64,000 nucleotides of DNA from Icerya purchasi (lineage: Eukaryota; Arthropoda; Insecta; Hemiptera; Monophlebidae): NCBI GenBank assembly GCA_039619475.1, contig CM077115.1, positions 512,698,815 to 512,762,814 of the forward strand. The letters are read 5' to 3'. Of this stretch, positions 1-12,581 are shown one piece after another. Every line of letters begins with the position of its first letter. Within the stretch, counting starts at the first letter, position 1. Made by a program: the position numbers and the translations under genes. Under the pieces are notes generated by a model. That model was not told where the DNA came from and did not search any database. It saw only the letters and a program-made list of their open reading frames with translations.

Positions 1-81
1 ACTCTTGTTAACTTTTCTTCTCCGACCTGCTTCAGGCCTCTACATTCTTCTCGGCGGAACCTCTCCAAAGCAAACTGGACT

Positions 82-551
82 ATGTTTCGTACATTTGTCG
101 ATTCATCTCTCCTTAGCACTCAACTCGACTCCGACCCCATACTTCTCTATAATTCCTTTTTAAATTCCGTTGAGTCTGCTCGCTCCCTATCTTTACCTAC
201 CCGTCATCAGACATCTAATAAACATAATAAAGCCCCATCTCTTTGGTGGAATGAGAAATGCAATTGCTCATTCCACCATAGTCGTGCTACCTTTAGAACT
301 TTTCGTTTAGATCCTACAGCTGAAAATTTCTTGCTCAAAAGAGAGCGAACACAAGAGCTAGATATATACTTAAAGTCTCAAGAAGGTCCTCTTCGAAGAA
401 TTTCTGTTCTTCATTATCTAGGAATACACCCCTCTTTCTCATATCTGGAAAATGGCTAGAGCTTTCAAATTCCCATCCTCTGAATGTCCCTCCAATCTCA
501 ACCTTTCTAAAGATAGCCTAGGATCCTTTACTGATTCCGCTGCTCTTGCTT
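82..551 (+). pseudogene. LINE ORF2 fragment: end of endonuclease and EN-RT linker (A1, left part)
   Basis: The reading frame carries the tryptophan-rich linker motif SLWWNEKCN, typical of the region between the APE-like endonuclease and the RT in Jockey/I-type LINEs. It is followed by a basic stretch with a phenylalanine- and arginine-rich segment. The frame stops at 459 and continues in another frame (KMARAFKFPSS), so there is a frameshift around 400-450. The homologous linker is recognisable in the A4 copy near 32430 and the A8 copy near 22200 on the minus strand. The right-hand continuation starts at 2620. Confidence 0.75.
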
Positions 552-566
552 ATGTTCCTAACGTTT
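552..566. repeat. Left target-site duplication of R1-like insertion
   Basis: atgttcctaacgttt here matches 2605-2619 exactly (15 bp). The two copies flank the minus-strand R1-like element and interrupt the linker coding sequence of A1. Confidence 0.9.
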
Positions 567-2604
567 TTTTTTTTGTTTTTTTTTTTTTTTTGGTTCCCCA
601 GTTCAGATTATACTGATGGGGCAAGTATATTTAATAATAAGGGTACATAATGGCGTGTCGTATACTAAATAGAAAAAAGAAAGGAGAAAAAAAAAATTTT
701 TTTTTTTTTTTTTTTTTTTTACAGTGTTACATGTTTTTTAAAAATGTTTTAAAACTAATTATATGCATGCATAAATATATAAAGTACACGAGTAATTACT
801 ACATTAAATGTATTTTTACAATTGCAATGATGATGCCAAAGCTTAGTCACCAATGCAGAGCTTACTTAAATATTTTAGTATTGATATTACAAAGAAGTAT
901 TAGGAATAAAGATATTATTTTAGTTAGTATGGTTGATCAGAGGTTTTAGGGTAAGTTTTTTTTTCATGACGTCATGGAAGTAGGCAAGAAGAGAATGAGC
1001 GTTTTTTTTGTTTATTTTTAGTGTTGTACTTTTATTGATTTGGTAAGATTCCCTTATGTTCTGGAAAGCTTTGCATGAATGAATCAGGTGAAGAATATTG
1101 TCTATTGTATTCGTGTCACAGTACTGACAGATTGACGACTCTATTAGCTTAAAGCGATGAAGGTATTCCCCAAAGTTGCCATGTCCTGTGATTACCTGGG
1201 AGTTAAAGAAAGTTATATTTAAGTTTTTGAGACGAATCTTATCTTGAATATTTGGGAAAAATGTGTATGTTTTGCGGCCAGTATGATCTTGGTTCCACTG
1301 GGTTTGCCATGTGTTTATTATTTCGATTGATATTTGTTTTTTTAGTATTTTAATGCTCGGTGAAGGTCCCAAAGCATTTAAAATACTGTCGTTGTTTAGG
1401 AGTTTTAGATTACTGACTAAATTTAAGTTTCGGGTGATTCTGTACTCAGTAATTATTGCCTGTCCAGTAATGAATAGGTCTAAAGGAATAATGTTTGCTA
1501 TGACACAGGCCGCTGATGAGGGGGAAGTTTTGTATAGGGAAGATATGTTTAAGATAAATTTTCTTTGTTGTGCTTTGACTGTTTTTAGTATTTTCTTATT
1601 GGTGTATACACTTGAACCGTAGGCATAGATGGGTTGTATTAGTCCTTTATATAGGATGATTCTCTGTTTGTGGGCGAGTCCGTTAGTGTTAGGTAAGATT
1701 TTACGTAATTGATGATATAAATTGTTACATTTTAAGTTTATTGCCTTTAGGTGGTGAGAGAAACTAAGCTTGTGATCGATTAAAATTCCAAGATATTTCA
1801 TTTTGTCTACCAGCTGTATAGGTTGATCTGAAATGAGATTTAATCCTCTAATTTCGTTTTCTATTTTAAGATTACCAAGTATCATAGCATTGCATTTTTC
1901 TGTTGCAAAAGAAAGTCCAAAGTCCGTTATTTTATTTTCTAACATTTTACAAACTCTTTCGATTTTTTTTAGATTGGTGAATTTTGTAATTTTAAACACT
2001 ATACATAAATCATCAGCATAGGAGATGAGAGTAGAGTTTGCATTTAATACCTCACAATATTGATCCACATCGTTATGTACGCTAGAGTATAGTAAATTCC
2101 ATAGGGTGGGCCCCAGTACAGAGCCTTGGGGGACTCCACAAGTAATTTTTTTTTTAGCAAAAACATTATTAATTTGGAGACGAGCGTACCTGTTGTGGAA
2201 GTAATTAATAATGATATTGATTAAGGATGAATTTATTTTTTTGTCTTTTAAAATTTTTATTATTGAGAACCACTTGCAATTATCAAATGCTCCTCGTATG
2301 TCAAATGAGATGATTAATGCTGAATGCCCCTCAGAAATTATGCTTCTTGTGAGAGATATTAGTTTGTATACCGCTCCTTCAGCTGAGTGTGCTGTTCTGA
2401 AGCCATATTGATTTTCATTTAGGATTTTTTTTTCTGACATTTCTTTGACCAGGAATTGATTAATAATTTTTTCATAAACTTTACCGCAGGAGTTCAGCAA
2501 CGAGATTGGGCGATAAGCTGTTACACTAGAGCAATCTCTATTAGGTTTTTGTATAAGAATTAGATCTGCAGTTTTCCAAATGGTGGGGAAGATTTCCCTT
2601 TGAA
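567..2604 (-). mobile_element. R1-like LINE, 5'-truncated, inserted in A1
   Basis: Minus-strand non-LTR retrotransposon. Its poly-A tail reads as poly-T at 567-591, and a 15-bp target-site duplication bounds it. It begins inside the RT domain, so it is 5'-truncated. The about 330-bp 3' untranslated part holds a second A/T homopolymer around 687-720. It carries a single open reading frame, so it is younger than the broken element it sits in. R1-clade placement rests on RT and C-terminal motifs only. It is not in rDNA, so it is R1-like rather than a site-specific R1. Confidence 0.9.
920..2602 (-). CDS. R1-like ORF2 fragment: RT and C-terminal zinc-knuckle region
   Basis: Reverse transcriptase part of an R1-clade LINE ORF2, open for 560 codons from the truncation point to a stop at 920. 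Visible in order are the RT start (IWKTADLILIQKP, then AYRPISLLNSCGKVYEK), NQYGFR, the first catalytic aspartate in SFDIRGAFDN, GVPQGSVLGPTLWN, and the catalytic pair in SYADDLCIVF, at roughly residues 1-210. Then come the thumb, a tryptophan/glycine segment (WQTQWNQDHTGRKTY), GHGNFGEYLHRF and a CxxC...H...C knuckle, as in R1-type proteins. The endonuclease is lost by 5' truncation. All RT catalytic aspartates remain. There is no native start codon. Confidence 0.9.
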   Translation of the reverse strand, partial: QREIFPTIWKTADLILIQKPNRDCSSVTAYRPISLLNSCGKVYEKIINQFLVKEMSEKKILNENQYGFRTAHSAEGAVYKLISLTRSIISEGHSALIISFDIRGAFDNCKWFSIIKILKDKKINSSLINIIINYFHNRYARLQINNVFAKKKITCGVPQGSVLGPTLWNLLYSSVHNDVDQYCEVLNANSTLISYADDLCIVFKITKFTNLKKIERVCKMLENKITDFGLSFATEKCNAMILGNLKIENEIRGLNLISDQPIQLVDKMKYLGILIDHKLSFSHHLKAINLKCNNLYHQLRKILPNTNGLAHKQRIILYKGLIQPIYAYGSSVYTNKKILKTVKAQQRKFILNISSLYKTSPSSAACVIANIIPLDLFITGQAIITEYRITRNLNLVSNLKLLNNDSILNALGPSPSIKILKKQISIEIINTWQTQWNQDHTGRKTYTFFPNIQDKIRLKNLNITFFNSQVITGHGNFGEYLHRFKLIESSICQYCDTNTIDNILHLIHSCKAFQNIRESYQINKSTTLKINKKNAHSLLAYFHDVMKKKLTLKPLINHTN

Positions 2605-2619
2605 ATGTTCCTAACGTTT
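2605..2619. repeat. Right target-site duplication of R1-like insertion
   Basis: Exact copy of 552-566. The A1 coding sequence resumes immediately after it. Confidence 0.9.
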
Positions 2620-5046
2620 ACGAACTGTATCTATCTCCACCTCCGCAAAATTCCCCGACACATTTCCTAACTTTTGCTTTTAATATTTATGAGTTAAAAT
2701 TTGTCCTTTCCAAATCTTTTAGACCCACTCCAGGTCTTGACGGCATACCTTTTCTGGTCCTTAAAAACCCGTCTGAGCAGTCCCTTACCTTTCTCCTTTA
2801 TCTCTTTAACTGTTTCCTCTCCAGAGGTATAACTCCCCCCTCTTGGAACTCTTTTATTATCATTCTTATTCCTAAAAAAAGTTCTTTCTTACGTCCCATT
2901 TCCTTGGTATCCTGCATCAGAAAACTGTTTGAAGGTATGTTAAACAAGCTCCTTGTTTGGTGACTAGAGCATAATAATATATTTCCTAGCAATACGTTTG
3001 GCTTTCGGCCTGGTATTGGTCCTTCCGACTGCGTTAGTCTTTTTGTCTTTCATATTTACCAATCCTTTATACAAAAAAATTATACTTTGGCTTCTTTCAT
3101 CGATGTATCCTGTGTGTTTGATAATATCCATTTACCCACTCTAAAAGATAAGATCATGGCAATTAACGTTCCAATGTACTACTTCCCTTATTATCAATCT
3201 CATGCAGATTCGTTCTATCCACCTCTCTGCTCCATCTTTAGAAACTTCAAGAATGGTTTTTCGAAGTCTTCCGCAGGGTTCCTCTCTCAGTCCTACTCTT
3301 TTCAACATATGCACTATCAGTGTGGCTTCTCTTCCTGTAAATTCCTCGTCTTTATTCTTTGCTGATGACATCCTAATTTATGTCTCATCTCATGATATCA
3401 TATCAGCCAGTGAGACACTTAACTCGTCTCTTTCTTTGTTGGATCATTCCCTTTCCTCAATTAACCTTTCTATTTCTCCTACTAAATTTTCTTATGCCGT
3501 ATTTATTCTGTGACCTTAAAATCCTGCTTCGGTCTATCTATCCCTTGCAAATACACTCCTTTCTCGTGTTAATTGTTTTTGTTATTTTGGAATCTTCCTT
3601 GACAGTCGGCTAGCCTTCTTCGAACACATTAAGTATCTTTTCTCTTCATCAACGAAAAGGCTAAACCTGCTGAAAAGGTCCTATTTCCAACCAAATGAGG
3701 TGGTGATCCATATGCCCTTATTTCTCTATTTAAATCTATCATCCACTCAAAATTTGATTACTGTTCATTTCTCTATGGTTGTGACTCCAAGTCCCGACTC
3801 TCTAAATTGAATGTAATCCAAAACTCTTGCCTTCGTCTATGCCTTGGTGCTCTTAAATCGTCTCCAGTTCCAGCAGTCCTTGTCGAATCTAATACACGAC
3901 CCCTATCTATTTGCAGATCTTATTTGGGCTATCGTTTTCTTACTAAACGTCTCCCACCCACGTCCTCTACTCTTATTCATTCCTATCTTTCCATTTCTAG
4001 AAACTGGCATTTCGTACCTAGAAAAATCCCTATTTTATCTCTAATTTCCTTTCGGCTCAGTTCCTTTTTTCCTTACATAATTTCCTTTCTCAATTTCTCT
4101 TATTTCACTTTTAATTTCCGCGATTTCTGCCATCTTTCTAAGTTTCTTCCGCAGGCCCTAATCAGACAGGAATTCCACGGTTTTATCAATTCTCATTTTT
4201 CGCATGCAACCGTGTTTACAGATGATTCGAAGAAGCCGGATGATGTCGGTGCCTCTTTTATCCTCCCTGATTTCTGCTTTTCAGAATCTTTTCGTTTGCC
4301 TCCTTTCTGTTTTACATTCATAAACGTATTAATGACTATTCTACCTTCCATTATTTTCATTTCCTCCAATCACCTTTCCTCTAAATTCTTAATTATATCT
4401 GACTCCATGACCGCCCTTCAATTTATTCTCCCCTACCTGACCATTCCTGTGATTTTATCATACTTCGCATACGTTCACTTATCCACATTCGTTCTTCCCT
4501 TCATTCTATTTATATTGATATTTACTATGGGTTTTTAGTCATTCGGCTATCTTCGGTAATGAAGCGGCGAACTCCTTGGCTCGGGTTGCTGCCTCTTCTC
4601 ACTTCTTCTTTAAAAAAGTCCCACCGTCTATTCTCCTTTCGCTGTGCAAAGGTTTTCATCTCAGATTATGGTATCGGGTATATACGCTTCCTCTTTCTCT
4701 AACAATTGTTCTTTTTATCTGTTTGTTCAACCTAGTATCTTGCTGCCAATCCGTCGTTCTCTTTGTTTCTTTCACTTCATCGTTCTGTTGTTGTCTCTAT
4801 TATTCGTCTGCGTTCTTAATCCATAGTCTATTTTATCTTTCTCCCGTTTTCGTTTTTCGTTGGTTTCTTCTCCATATTGTCTTCTCTAACTCAAACGAAG
4901 AGTGTGTTTGCGATGCTGATCACGTGTTTATTAAGTGTTCATCTTTTTCTGCTGAGTGTTCTGCTTTCTACTTTAGTGTTGCGCCTTTTATGTCCTATCT
5001 TTTCCCTCTCCACGGATTGTTCCTATTATTTGTTCCTTTCTTTTAA
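2620..5046 (+). pseudogene. LINE ORF2 fragment: RT, thumb, RNase H, C-terminus (A1, right part)
   Basis: The pieces lie in different frames. RT begins with PTPGLDGIPF and RPISLVSCIRKLFEG, then an in-frame stop, then TFGFRPGIGPSDCVS and ASFIDVSCVFDNIHLP. The frame shifts to SLPQGSSLSPTLFN and FFADDILIYVSS near 3360. A third block (3807-4538) holds the thumb (IQNSCLRLCLGALKSSP) and RNase H, whose first motif reads FTDDSKKPDDVG instead of the usual TDGSK; LIISDSMTAL holds the third acidic residue. A last block (4576-5046) holds the SLARVAASS equivalent and the C-terminus. At least three frameshifts make this dead. Confidence 0.85.
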
Positions 5047-5156
5047 CAACATTTAATATCGTATGAAGATATAATTGACTCCTTCCTATTCTAATTGTTT
5101 CTGGGTAAAGGTCCCCGGTTGACGAGCTCAAAAAAAAAAAAAAAAAAAAAAAAAAA
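5047..5156 (+). repeat. Family A 3' untranslated end and poly-A
   Basis: Short 3' end with ctgggtaaaggtccccggtt, then gacgagctc, then about 26 A. Related terminal sequence precedes the A (or T) tract in the other family A copies, so this marks the 3' terminus. Confidence 0.85.
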
Positions 5157-6247
5157 CCTCTTAATTTCTTACCTTGTTCTTTGTCTATCAGATTCGGCCC
5201 ACATTTGGTGATAGAGCTTCGTTTTAAAAGCGTTTACTACTCGGTGCGTTTTGTCCCGTAATTCACATTCAATGTTCAGGATCCTCTTAGTGTTAATTTC
5301 TTTACTGTTCTAAATGCTCGCTGTAGACCTTTAATTTGCCAGCCAAACTTACCTATTTTGCGTTAAAATCACTTCCTGGTCGGCGCGGTTCTTTGTCTAT
5401 CTTCAGTTTCATTAAAATTTATTTTATTTTGTTTATCGAATTCAACTGTATTCATTTACCAACTTCGTCATGTTAATTAATTTACCTAGTTTTTGGTAAT
5501 ATTTCTCTACTTTCGCTGTTAGAATTTTATCATCAGCATATTTCTATTCGTAACCGAAGAACTGACCGTTTTAATTATTGAACGAATAAAATATTCATTT
5601 ATTATCGTGCAGCAAAGTCTTTCACGACATAATAACAATTATGTAATTATAGCGAAGAAAAGGAAATTGAAGTTAAAAATTAAAATATTACGTAAACTAA
5701 ATTCTTTACAAATAAATATTTAATTTTTCTTGTATGTGTGCGGTCCCCAACAGTCCTGAACCGGAAAATGAGATCCGCCAAAGCAATAATCTTTCCGCTG
5801 TTATAATAACTACTGTATCGCAAGAAGCCAAATTTAGAATACTTCCAATTTCTGTAATTGCTGTATTAAAATAAATTGACATTTTTATGTGCAGCTTTGT
5901 GTTTACAAAAATAGGGATTGTGTGTACTTTAATATAGCGGATGTGTAATAAAGAGTAGACACTGTTAAGATCTTTTTTGGCCTATTGAATTTTTGGACAT
6001 CGTCGGTTGCATTGAATATCCACTGTAAAATTTTTTCTTCACGCCTTAAGGAAGTCTAAAGAATAAAAAAACAATTTTCTTTATATATTATGTTCAATAG
6101 CGGTTATATTTCTAATCTACAATGAAATTGAAAAAATCGATTACAACTATGGCATAAAATCATATTTGCTCATTATACCTCTACTTTCCTGGTGAATGGT
6201 ACAATTCAAAAATCGTACGTAAACTCAACGATTAACAACGCCAGCAA
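5157..6247. other. No gene seen; AT-rich spacer
   Basis: No ORF with recognisable content and no repeat of note. It starts directly after the A1 poly-A tail. Confidence 0.6.
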
Positions 6248-6418
6248 CATGCGTTAATATTTGTTATATTTCAGGTTAATATAAATACAGCATGTGTTAA
6301 TGTTCATCATATTTCAGGTTAATATGAATACAACATGCATTAATATTCATTATATTTCAGGTTAATACAAATACAAAACTTGTTAATATTTGTTGTATTC
6401 CAGGTTAATATGAATTTT
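6248..6418. repeat. 43-bp tandem repeat, about four units
   Basis: Units begin at 6248, 6291, 6334 and 6379. Two are exactly 43 bp, the third 45 bp, and the last is slightly shorter. Each unit contains a ttaat block and the shared core tatttcaggttaata (ccag in the last). Units differ at several positions, so the array is not freshly amplified. Confidence 0.85.
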
Positions 6419-6899
6419 TATGTTCTAAATGCATTGCATTGAAAATGAGATGCGTGGTAGTAAAGTTGACAATTAATCGCGATGTTTGTTACCTTAGGGA
6501 GCGAAAAATCTGTCTTAAGATCGCAATTATGATTTTTATTTGACTCGATGTATCAAAGTTTTTTCTTCTATTCCTCAATCTTTCGATTGTTGGTCAATCA
6601 TCTGGAAAGTACATTACTTGAAGCCGCTTGCTTTTAAGCATCTACTTCGGGCCTTCTCTTTTATTAGATGGTATTTTTTCACCTTTATATCTTCCATTAT
6701 TTGTTTTTCATTATTAGCTATATTTTAGAGTAAAAACTGTGAATTTGATTGCATTCTATAACATTTGTTTACGTTCAGTATTTATTTGCAAAATTCTGTT
6801 TCCTCTTGATCGTTTTAGTAAAATTTCTTATAACGGGCGTACAGAGCAAATTTGTTTAAATTTAAATATTTAACAATTTCTCTCTCGTTGCATATATAA
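6419..6899. other. No gene seen
   Basis: AT-rich sequence between the 43-bp array and the purine-rich block that starts near 6900. The short ORF at 6540-6728 shows no recognisable motif. Confidence 0.5.
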
Positions 6900-8242
6900 T
6901 TATACGCAAGAAAGGAAAAGGCTAGGATACATAATTTTTAAAGCACACTTTTAGAGTTGGAGCAAATAAGAGATTTGTTACCATCGGGAAAGAGTGAAAT
7001 AAAAGGAATAGCGCGAAGTATTGTACAAGATTCAGCCGTGAAAATTGAATAGAAGGAAGGAATTTTAAAACTTTAAAGTACAAAAGGGATGAAAAACGAA
7101 GGACCCTCATCACTCCTAGAACTATCGGTAAAAAAGATACCGTATGAAGGAGATAAACAGTTTAAAGTTGGTTAAATTCGCTTCTATAGGAGGAGAGTAT
7201 TTAATCGATGGAAAGGGGGAATAAATTAAGCGTATATAAGAGTGTAAATGGCAAAAAAGTAGGGCTTTATATTATGTGAATAAATAGAAGGAAATGAATT
7301 AGACGTCGGAAAACGCGAGAAACAATAGGAACCTTCCCGTAAGAAAAACGCTAACTAGTTAAAACGAATAGAGGTGCGAAGAAATAACAATTCGGGGGAA
7401 GTAAAAGGTTTTATGAAAAGACGACTATTGAGTAATCATTTGCGAATATGGTAAAGTATGGATGTTAGATTCTAAAAGCGTTACAGGGATAAAGGAAGAT
7501 TTTAGGATTCGTAAAACGAAGGACGTGAATTCTAGGACTCGGTTTAGTTTAGTGGGAAGATATTTAAAAGCGTTACGGTAAACAAAGAAACGAATAGTCT
7601 AGTTTGGATAAATTATTAGTCTGTCTTTAGCGTGATCTCGCTGTTATTGTGATTTTGACGATTCAATTTTACCTTTTACTTTGTTGTATTTTTTATTATT
7701 TTTATTTTATTTTATTCGTCATTATAATTTTATAATTGTGTTTTTTACCTTTTATTGATTTAATTTTCGATTTAATTTAATTGTTTTATTTTAATAAAAA
7801 ATGGATGATTAATTGAAGAACAAGGAAACGTTACTCAGTTTTTAGTGCAGGGAAAAGTTTAGTTCGTCTAAGAAAGGAGTTGTACGAGTAGGAAATACGT
7901 TTGCAGAAGAATAATAGACTGTTTAAAATAATTTTAAGATAACGAAAAAAAATTGATTAATTTGACTAAATAGGTTGTTTGGAGAAATGTTAAACAAGGA
8001 AGTAATCATATGAGCGCAAAGGAAAATCCATAGAAATCGATTTAGGAGAAGGAACGCATAAATGATGTTAGACAGAGGATTCAAGCATAAACATATATGT
8101 TTGAAGAGTTACTGATTTTATCAATAGCGTTAATACTGGCTGTAGAGGAGTAAACAATAATGTCGTTAATGAAAGACGGTGTAGAAGCAAGAACAGACAG
8201 AGAAGCTAGGACTTAAAAATTATTTTTGAAGAAAACTGTGGA

Positions 8243-8267
8243 ATATATATATATATATATATATATA
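8243..8267. repeat. (TA)n microsatellite
   Basis: Uninterrupted TA dinucleotide run of about 25 bp inside the decayed LINE. Confidence 0.9.
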
Positions 8268-8279
8268 GACAGAGAGGGA

Positions 8280-8560
8280 AGGATTGGAAAGATGGATGGT
8301 TGTGTAAGCTTGATTATAATAGATAAACGGGAAGTTGAAATCATTCTATATTTAAGCAATGGGATATGAACATTATCGAAAAAGAGCGATAATATGGATA
8401 AAATCAGCGAAATTAAATTCGTTGTCAAAAGGAGCTTTTTATATATACATATATATCGGAAAGAAACTAACGCAATTGAGAGAACCGGGGTCAGGTTAAA
8501 AACCAAACATGTTGTCGGGGGCCAGATTATTGTGCTCCAGATACCAAGCAAAAAAGTTTA
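8280..8560 (-). pseudogene. Family A reverse transcriptase fragment
   Basis: Minus-strand reading gives LEHNNLAPDNMFGF, then a stop, then a stretch matching GPSDCVSF in other copies, and after a frameshift FFDNVHIPLLKYRM. These line up with LEHNNIFPSNTFGFRPG and FDNIHLPTLKDKI in copy A1 (2960-3160), so this is RT from the NxFGFRPG motif past the first catalytic aspartate region. The aspartate itself is not recoverable. A (TA)n run at 8243-8267 interrupts the coding sequence just downstream. Confidence 0.75.
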
Positions 8561-10250
8561 AGATACTTCCAAATAATTTTCTTAAGCAAATCAATCGAAT
8601 TGAGATTTTCTTCGATATTAATATAATTATAAAAGCCAATTAGCGGAATAAGTTCAAAGAGAAGTGGAAAGCTGAACATACTAAGAAGAATTTTAGCTGC
8701 GAAATTGGAAAGATTTTTTTTAAGAATAGAGAAAGAAATACCATTGATTCTTGAAATCCAATTAGAGGAATGGAGCTGAACGGTACCGGCGTTTTAGGTG
8801 GTGAAGTAGAAGGAGGAAGAAAAAAGGAATTAGTAAAATAATCGAATTTTAAAATAGCATCTTCGTTGTAATGGAGATGAGAAAGAGAGCATATTAACAG
8901 AGTAGCTGAACTTTAGCCAGTTAATTCTGGGGAGGCACCATTTAGAAGTGGAAAGGGATTTATAGTAATAGAATGTTCGGGGAGGACCACTAGAGGATAT
9001 AACAGAGACAAGTCACTTCGGAAAGTATCGTTGAGAGCTTTTCAAGAACAATCAGAATCGAAAAAAATAGGATAAGAGAAGCAGCCACGCTAAAGATGAA
9101 GGGACTTTTGTATAGAGGAGGAGAAAGATAAGCTTAAAATATATTGATCGAAATAATGTTTATGAGAGTCGTTCCGTTACTGTTTTCATCAGAACAGCCC
9201 CTCCCCCTCCATACACACACCCACACAGTACAAGAGAGTGAGCGTTCCAATCATTTTCGATAATGAAAGGAGGAGGAACGGAATTGACGCGTGAGGAAAG
9301 GGCAAAATTAGATTACAACTAAAGAGAAAGTGCGTGCAGAGAGTATATTGACTTGGCTAAAAAGTTTTTAGGAATAGAAATGCAAACTACAGTTAGAGTC
9401 ATGAGGAGAGGATGACGAAGAAGAATATGAGCATTATTGAATAGGAAGTGAATACTAATGAGAATGGCAGCACCACCATAGTTGTTTATTCTATTACAGC
9501 GAATTGGGAGAAGTTTTTAAGGTGGAATATTTCGAAGTTCTCGAGTTACGAGGATTCGGAACTTAAGGCACTATGGATTTGATGCATTTCGACGAGCTGA
9601 TCTATCAGAGCGTTGAAACTTTGACAGTTCCACTGGAATATGTTAAATTTGAAAGACACACTGAAGGAAAGAAAGAGATAGACGAAGGAAAAAATCGGTT
9701 GGGGGAGAAAACCAAATAAGGAGAGAGTTAGAATTAGTGTGTGTAATATAGTAGAATAATTATATATGACAGTTCCGAGTCAGGAGATGAACGGACTTAA
9801 CTGAGACGCAGATTTTCCAGAGAAAAGTGGTTCACAGCAAAAATAGGCTCAAGATGCTTGCAGAGAGATTATTGATGGAAGATAAGTATTCGGTAAAAGA
9901 TGAGGGGAATTAGAAAATTCAGAAGTTACGAAGATAGACAGATTAGAAGATTGTTGAATGGATCGTTAGTAGAGGAGAGTTGGGTTTACTTAAAGTCTAT
10001 CCATGAGAGAGAGAAGTAAAACAATTAATAGCGAATGGAGGAAAATGGGAGAGTAGATTTAGAAGAAAGATTGGACAATTTTGATTTTTGCGACGTCAGA
10101 AATTTAGTTGCTAGGAAAAATGAGCAGTAGAAGAAATAGTAAAATTTTGGAAAAATCAATTGGATGTTGTGATACCGTTTAATTTTTCTAAAATTACATT
10201 GCCTACAAATCGGTTCCGAAAGTGTGGTACGTTTTCCACCCTTCATATAA

Positions 10251-12549
10251 CTTTTCGATTGTGTTCCATTTGCATTCTTGTCAAGTCCTCGACAACTGCA
10301 TCGTGTCTATACTAAAACATTTTTAGAATTTAATTTATGTGATATTGTTTTTGTAAAAAATAGGAATTGTGTATAATACGGTATTGTCACGGTCTAAGTT
10401 AGTCGGACAAACTGGTTATGATACATGTTTTTTTAAGAACACGAAGCTAACTGAAGTAGAAAAATCCGTAGAAAAGGAAAATCTTTATTATTATTATTAT
10501 TATTATAATAATAATTATTATTTTTTTGTTTTGGGACGATGGAGTTCAAAACGCAATGTTACTCTATATTTCCGCTAACGTTAACATTTGAAAACACTAG
10601 ATAATGTTGTGTTATAAATGACTAATCAAAATCGATTCGAAAAATTTCAATACAGAAAGCGGAACAAGATATTCCAGCTGGTTAAGTCAGTAATTGGTCG
10701 GGCCGAAATGGAGCGCAGCGTTCTATCAACTAGTCGCGAAATGAAACTGCAAACCTCTTATAACAAATTCTTCTCGGCCTATTGGCTAAGATCAAAGTGT
10801 ATTATAACAAATTAAGGGTAGGATAATAAAAAAAACAAATTAATATTTCACAAAATAATAAAGAACCTATTCAGGCAAAGAATGCCGAATATACAAAGTA
10901 AATTGTTTAACCATGATAAAAGCCGATAAGTTTAGCTGAGTGGTAAGCGAACACACAAAAAATCTTAACCATAATAACGAAACTGAAAAATCTACATAGT
11001 TAGGAATTCGATTAAAAATAAACATAATTTATTAGAATAAAACATTGTTAATATTTTAACAACTTTTAATAGAGATGAAATTATGAATATCAGCTGATTA
11101 TATAAACAAATATAAAAAAATAAAATAAACGATCAAATAACCCACAAATACTATAATCCATATCTGAATCTAATTTTAAAAATGTTTATATCCCTAACTG
11201 CCGTTCTTTGGCGTGAAACATTTTAGTGCCATCTTCTAAATAACTCGCCATTTTTCTTATTACCTTAGTTTCAAACTAAATAATTTTTATATTTTAGTAT
11301 GTATATATATATATACTAAATAAAACTGTCAATGAAAATACCATATCTGTACATATTTTCTATACGCCGCAGTATGTTTTATTATTTCGTATGTGTGAAG
11401 TCTGAGATGCACTCTCCCTGTTACATCTTTATTATTTCATATTACTTTAACAAACAGTATGAACTTTTGTATACCTTTAATCAATGACATGCTTGATTAT
11501 GATGTGTTGTAGGTAATTTAAGGTCCTGAAACTAGACATTGCGTTTCATGCTCCGATGATGGACAGAGCCTGTTTGAAATGTTAATCGAGAATACTGATT
11601 TATAACATAAGTAGACGAATGGTGAAGGTAACAAAGTCACGAAAACCGTTTAAATTGCTTTCAAATGAAGCTTTCCTTTGTTGCGGCGTACGACCTGCAT
11701 ATCAGCGTCGGTATTATTAACAGAATGTGTGAACGGTAAATCTAAGTTGGACTAAAATGAAGCGATTCAATTAACATGACCATGGTAGATGAAGGAAGTT
11801 TAACAGCAACTCGAAAAGAACGATTCTCTAGTAATTGTTGGCGCTATGCTCCTACGAAACTATTTTAAAATTAGATCCTAAATCGACGAGGAATTTCGCG
11901 GCCGCGTCAAAGCATTTAGTGACCAGCTTTTGCGTTTATGTCAGAAGTACGGCATTGTGCTTAATATAAAATTAGATTTCTTACAAAATTCGGTCCTGGA
12001 TAACTGGAAGGTTTTTATTTGTAGCGGTATTTGTTTTTGTCGGTGACGGCGACTGTTTGTTGAATGCTGTTGTTTTCTTTTTCGGTTCTTGAACTTCTTT
12101 CGAAGTTACCATTTTAGTGGATCCAGGAAAGAAAATCGAGAAAAATCGCGAATAGAAAACCACAAAATGACGATGTTCACTGGAGAATAATGTGTGTCTT
12201 TCTATTGCAGCATAGAAATATTACTGAGCTCGATGATTCTTACTGCCAACTAAGTTTTTTATTCTATTTTTCCTGTTTCTATTGTTGTCACTCTTTCCCT
12301 CGTATATCATCACCATCAGCATTACAATCTTTTGTCCGAGTAAAAAAGTTACTGTTTATGCAGTTGTCATGGTTACAGAGTTTAAAAAGTAACCTTTCTT
12401 CCTCCACTCCGTTATTTACTTACATTTCTCGTTTATTACATTATTTTTACCTTAGCTTTAGCATTAAATAAAAACCCACATTATACGTGCAGTATACAAA
12501 ATAATGCACATTGCAATCTTTCTACTCAATTTATATATATACAAATATG

Positions 12550-12581
<32 letters not shown>

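Larger units (their letters stand above)
1..5156 (+). mobile_element. Decayed LINE, family A copy A1 (RNase-H-bearing), split by an R1-like insertion
   Basis: One non-LTR retrotransposon copy, with 1-551 joining 2620-5156 once the nested minus-strand element is removed. The sense strand is CT-rich, as in all family A copies here. In order it keeps an endonuclease-RT linker, RT, thumb, RNase H and C-terminal region, and a 3' end with the family signature near 5107-5130 followed by about 26 A. The 5' end lies outside the window. Several frameshifts and stops make it non-functional. RT plus RNase H suggests the I-superfamily; the exact clade is inference. Confidence 0.85.
6900..10250 (-). mobile_element. 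Heavily decayed family A LINE, minus strand (limits uncertain)
   Basis: The whole block is purine-rich on the plus strand, that is CT-rich on the minus strand, like other family A sense strands. Its centre (8280-8560) clearly encodes family A RT in several frames; see the next entry. Flanking parts have the same composition but no motif I can place with confidence, and no terminal signature or poly-T tail was found. The outer limits are therefore compositional estimates, and more than one element may be present. Confidence 0.45.

Noticed and set aside
10930..10990. tRNA gene or SINE head (tagctgagtggtaagcg)
   Set aside because: A box-like only; no B box at the right spacing and no cloverleaf arms.
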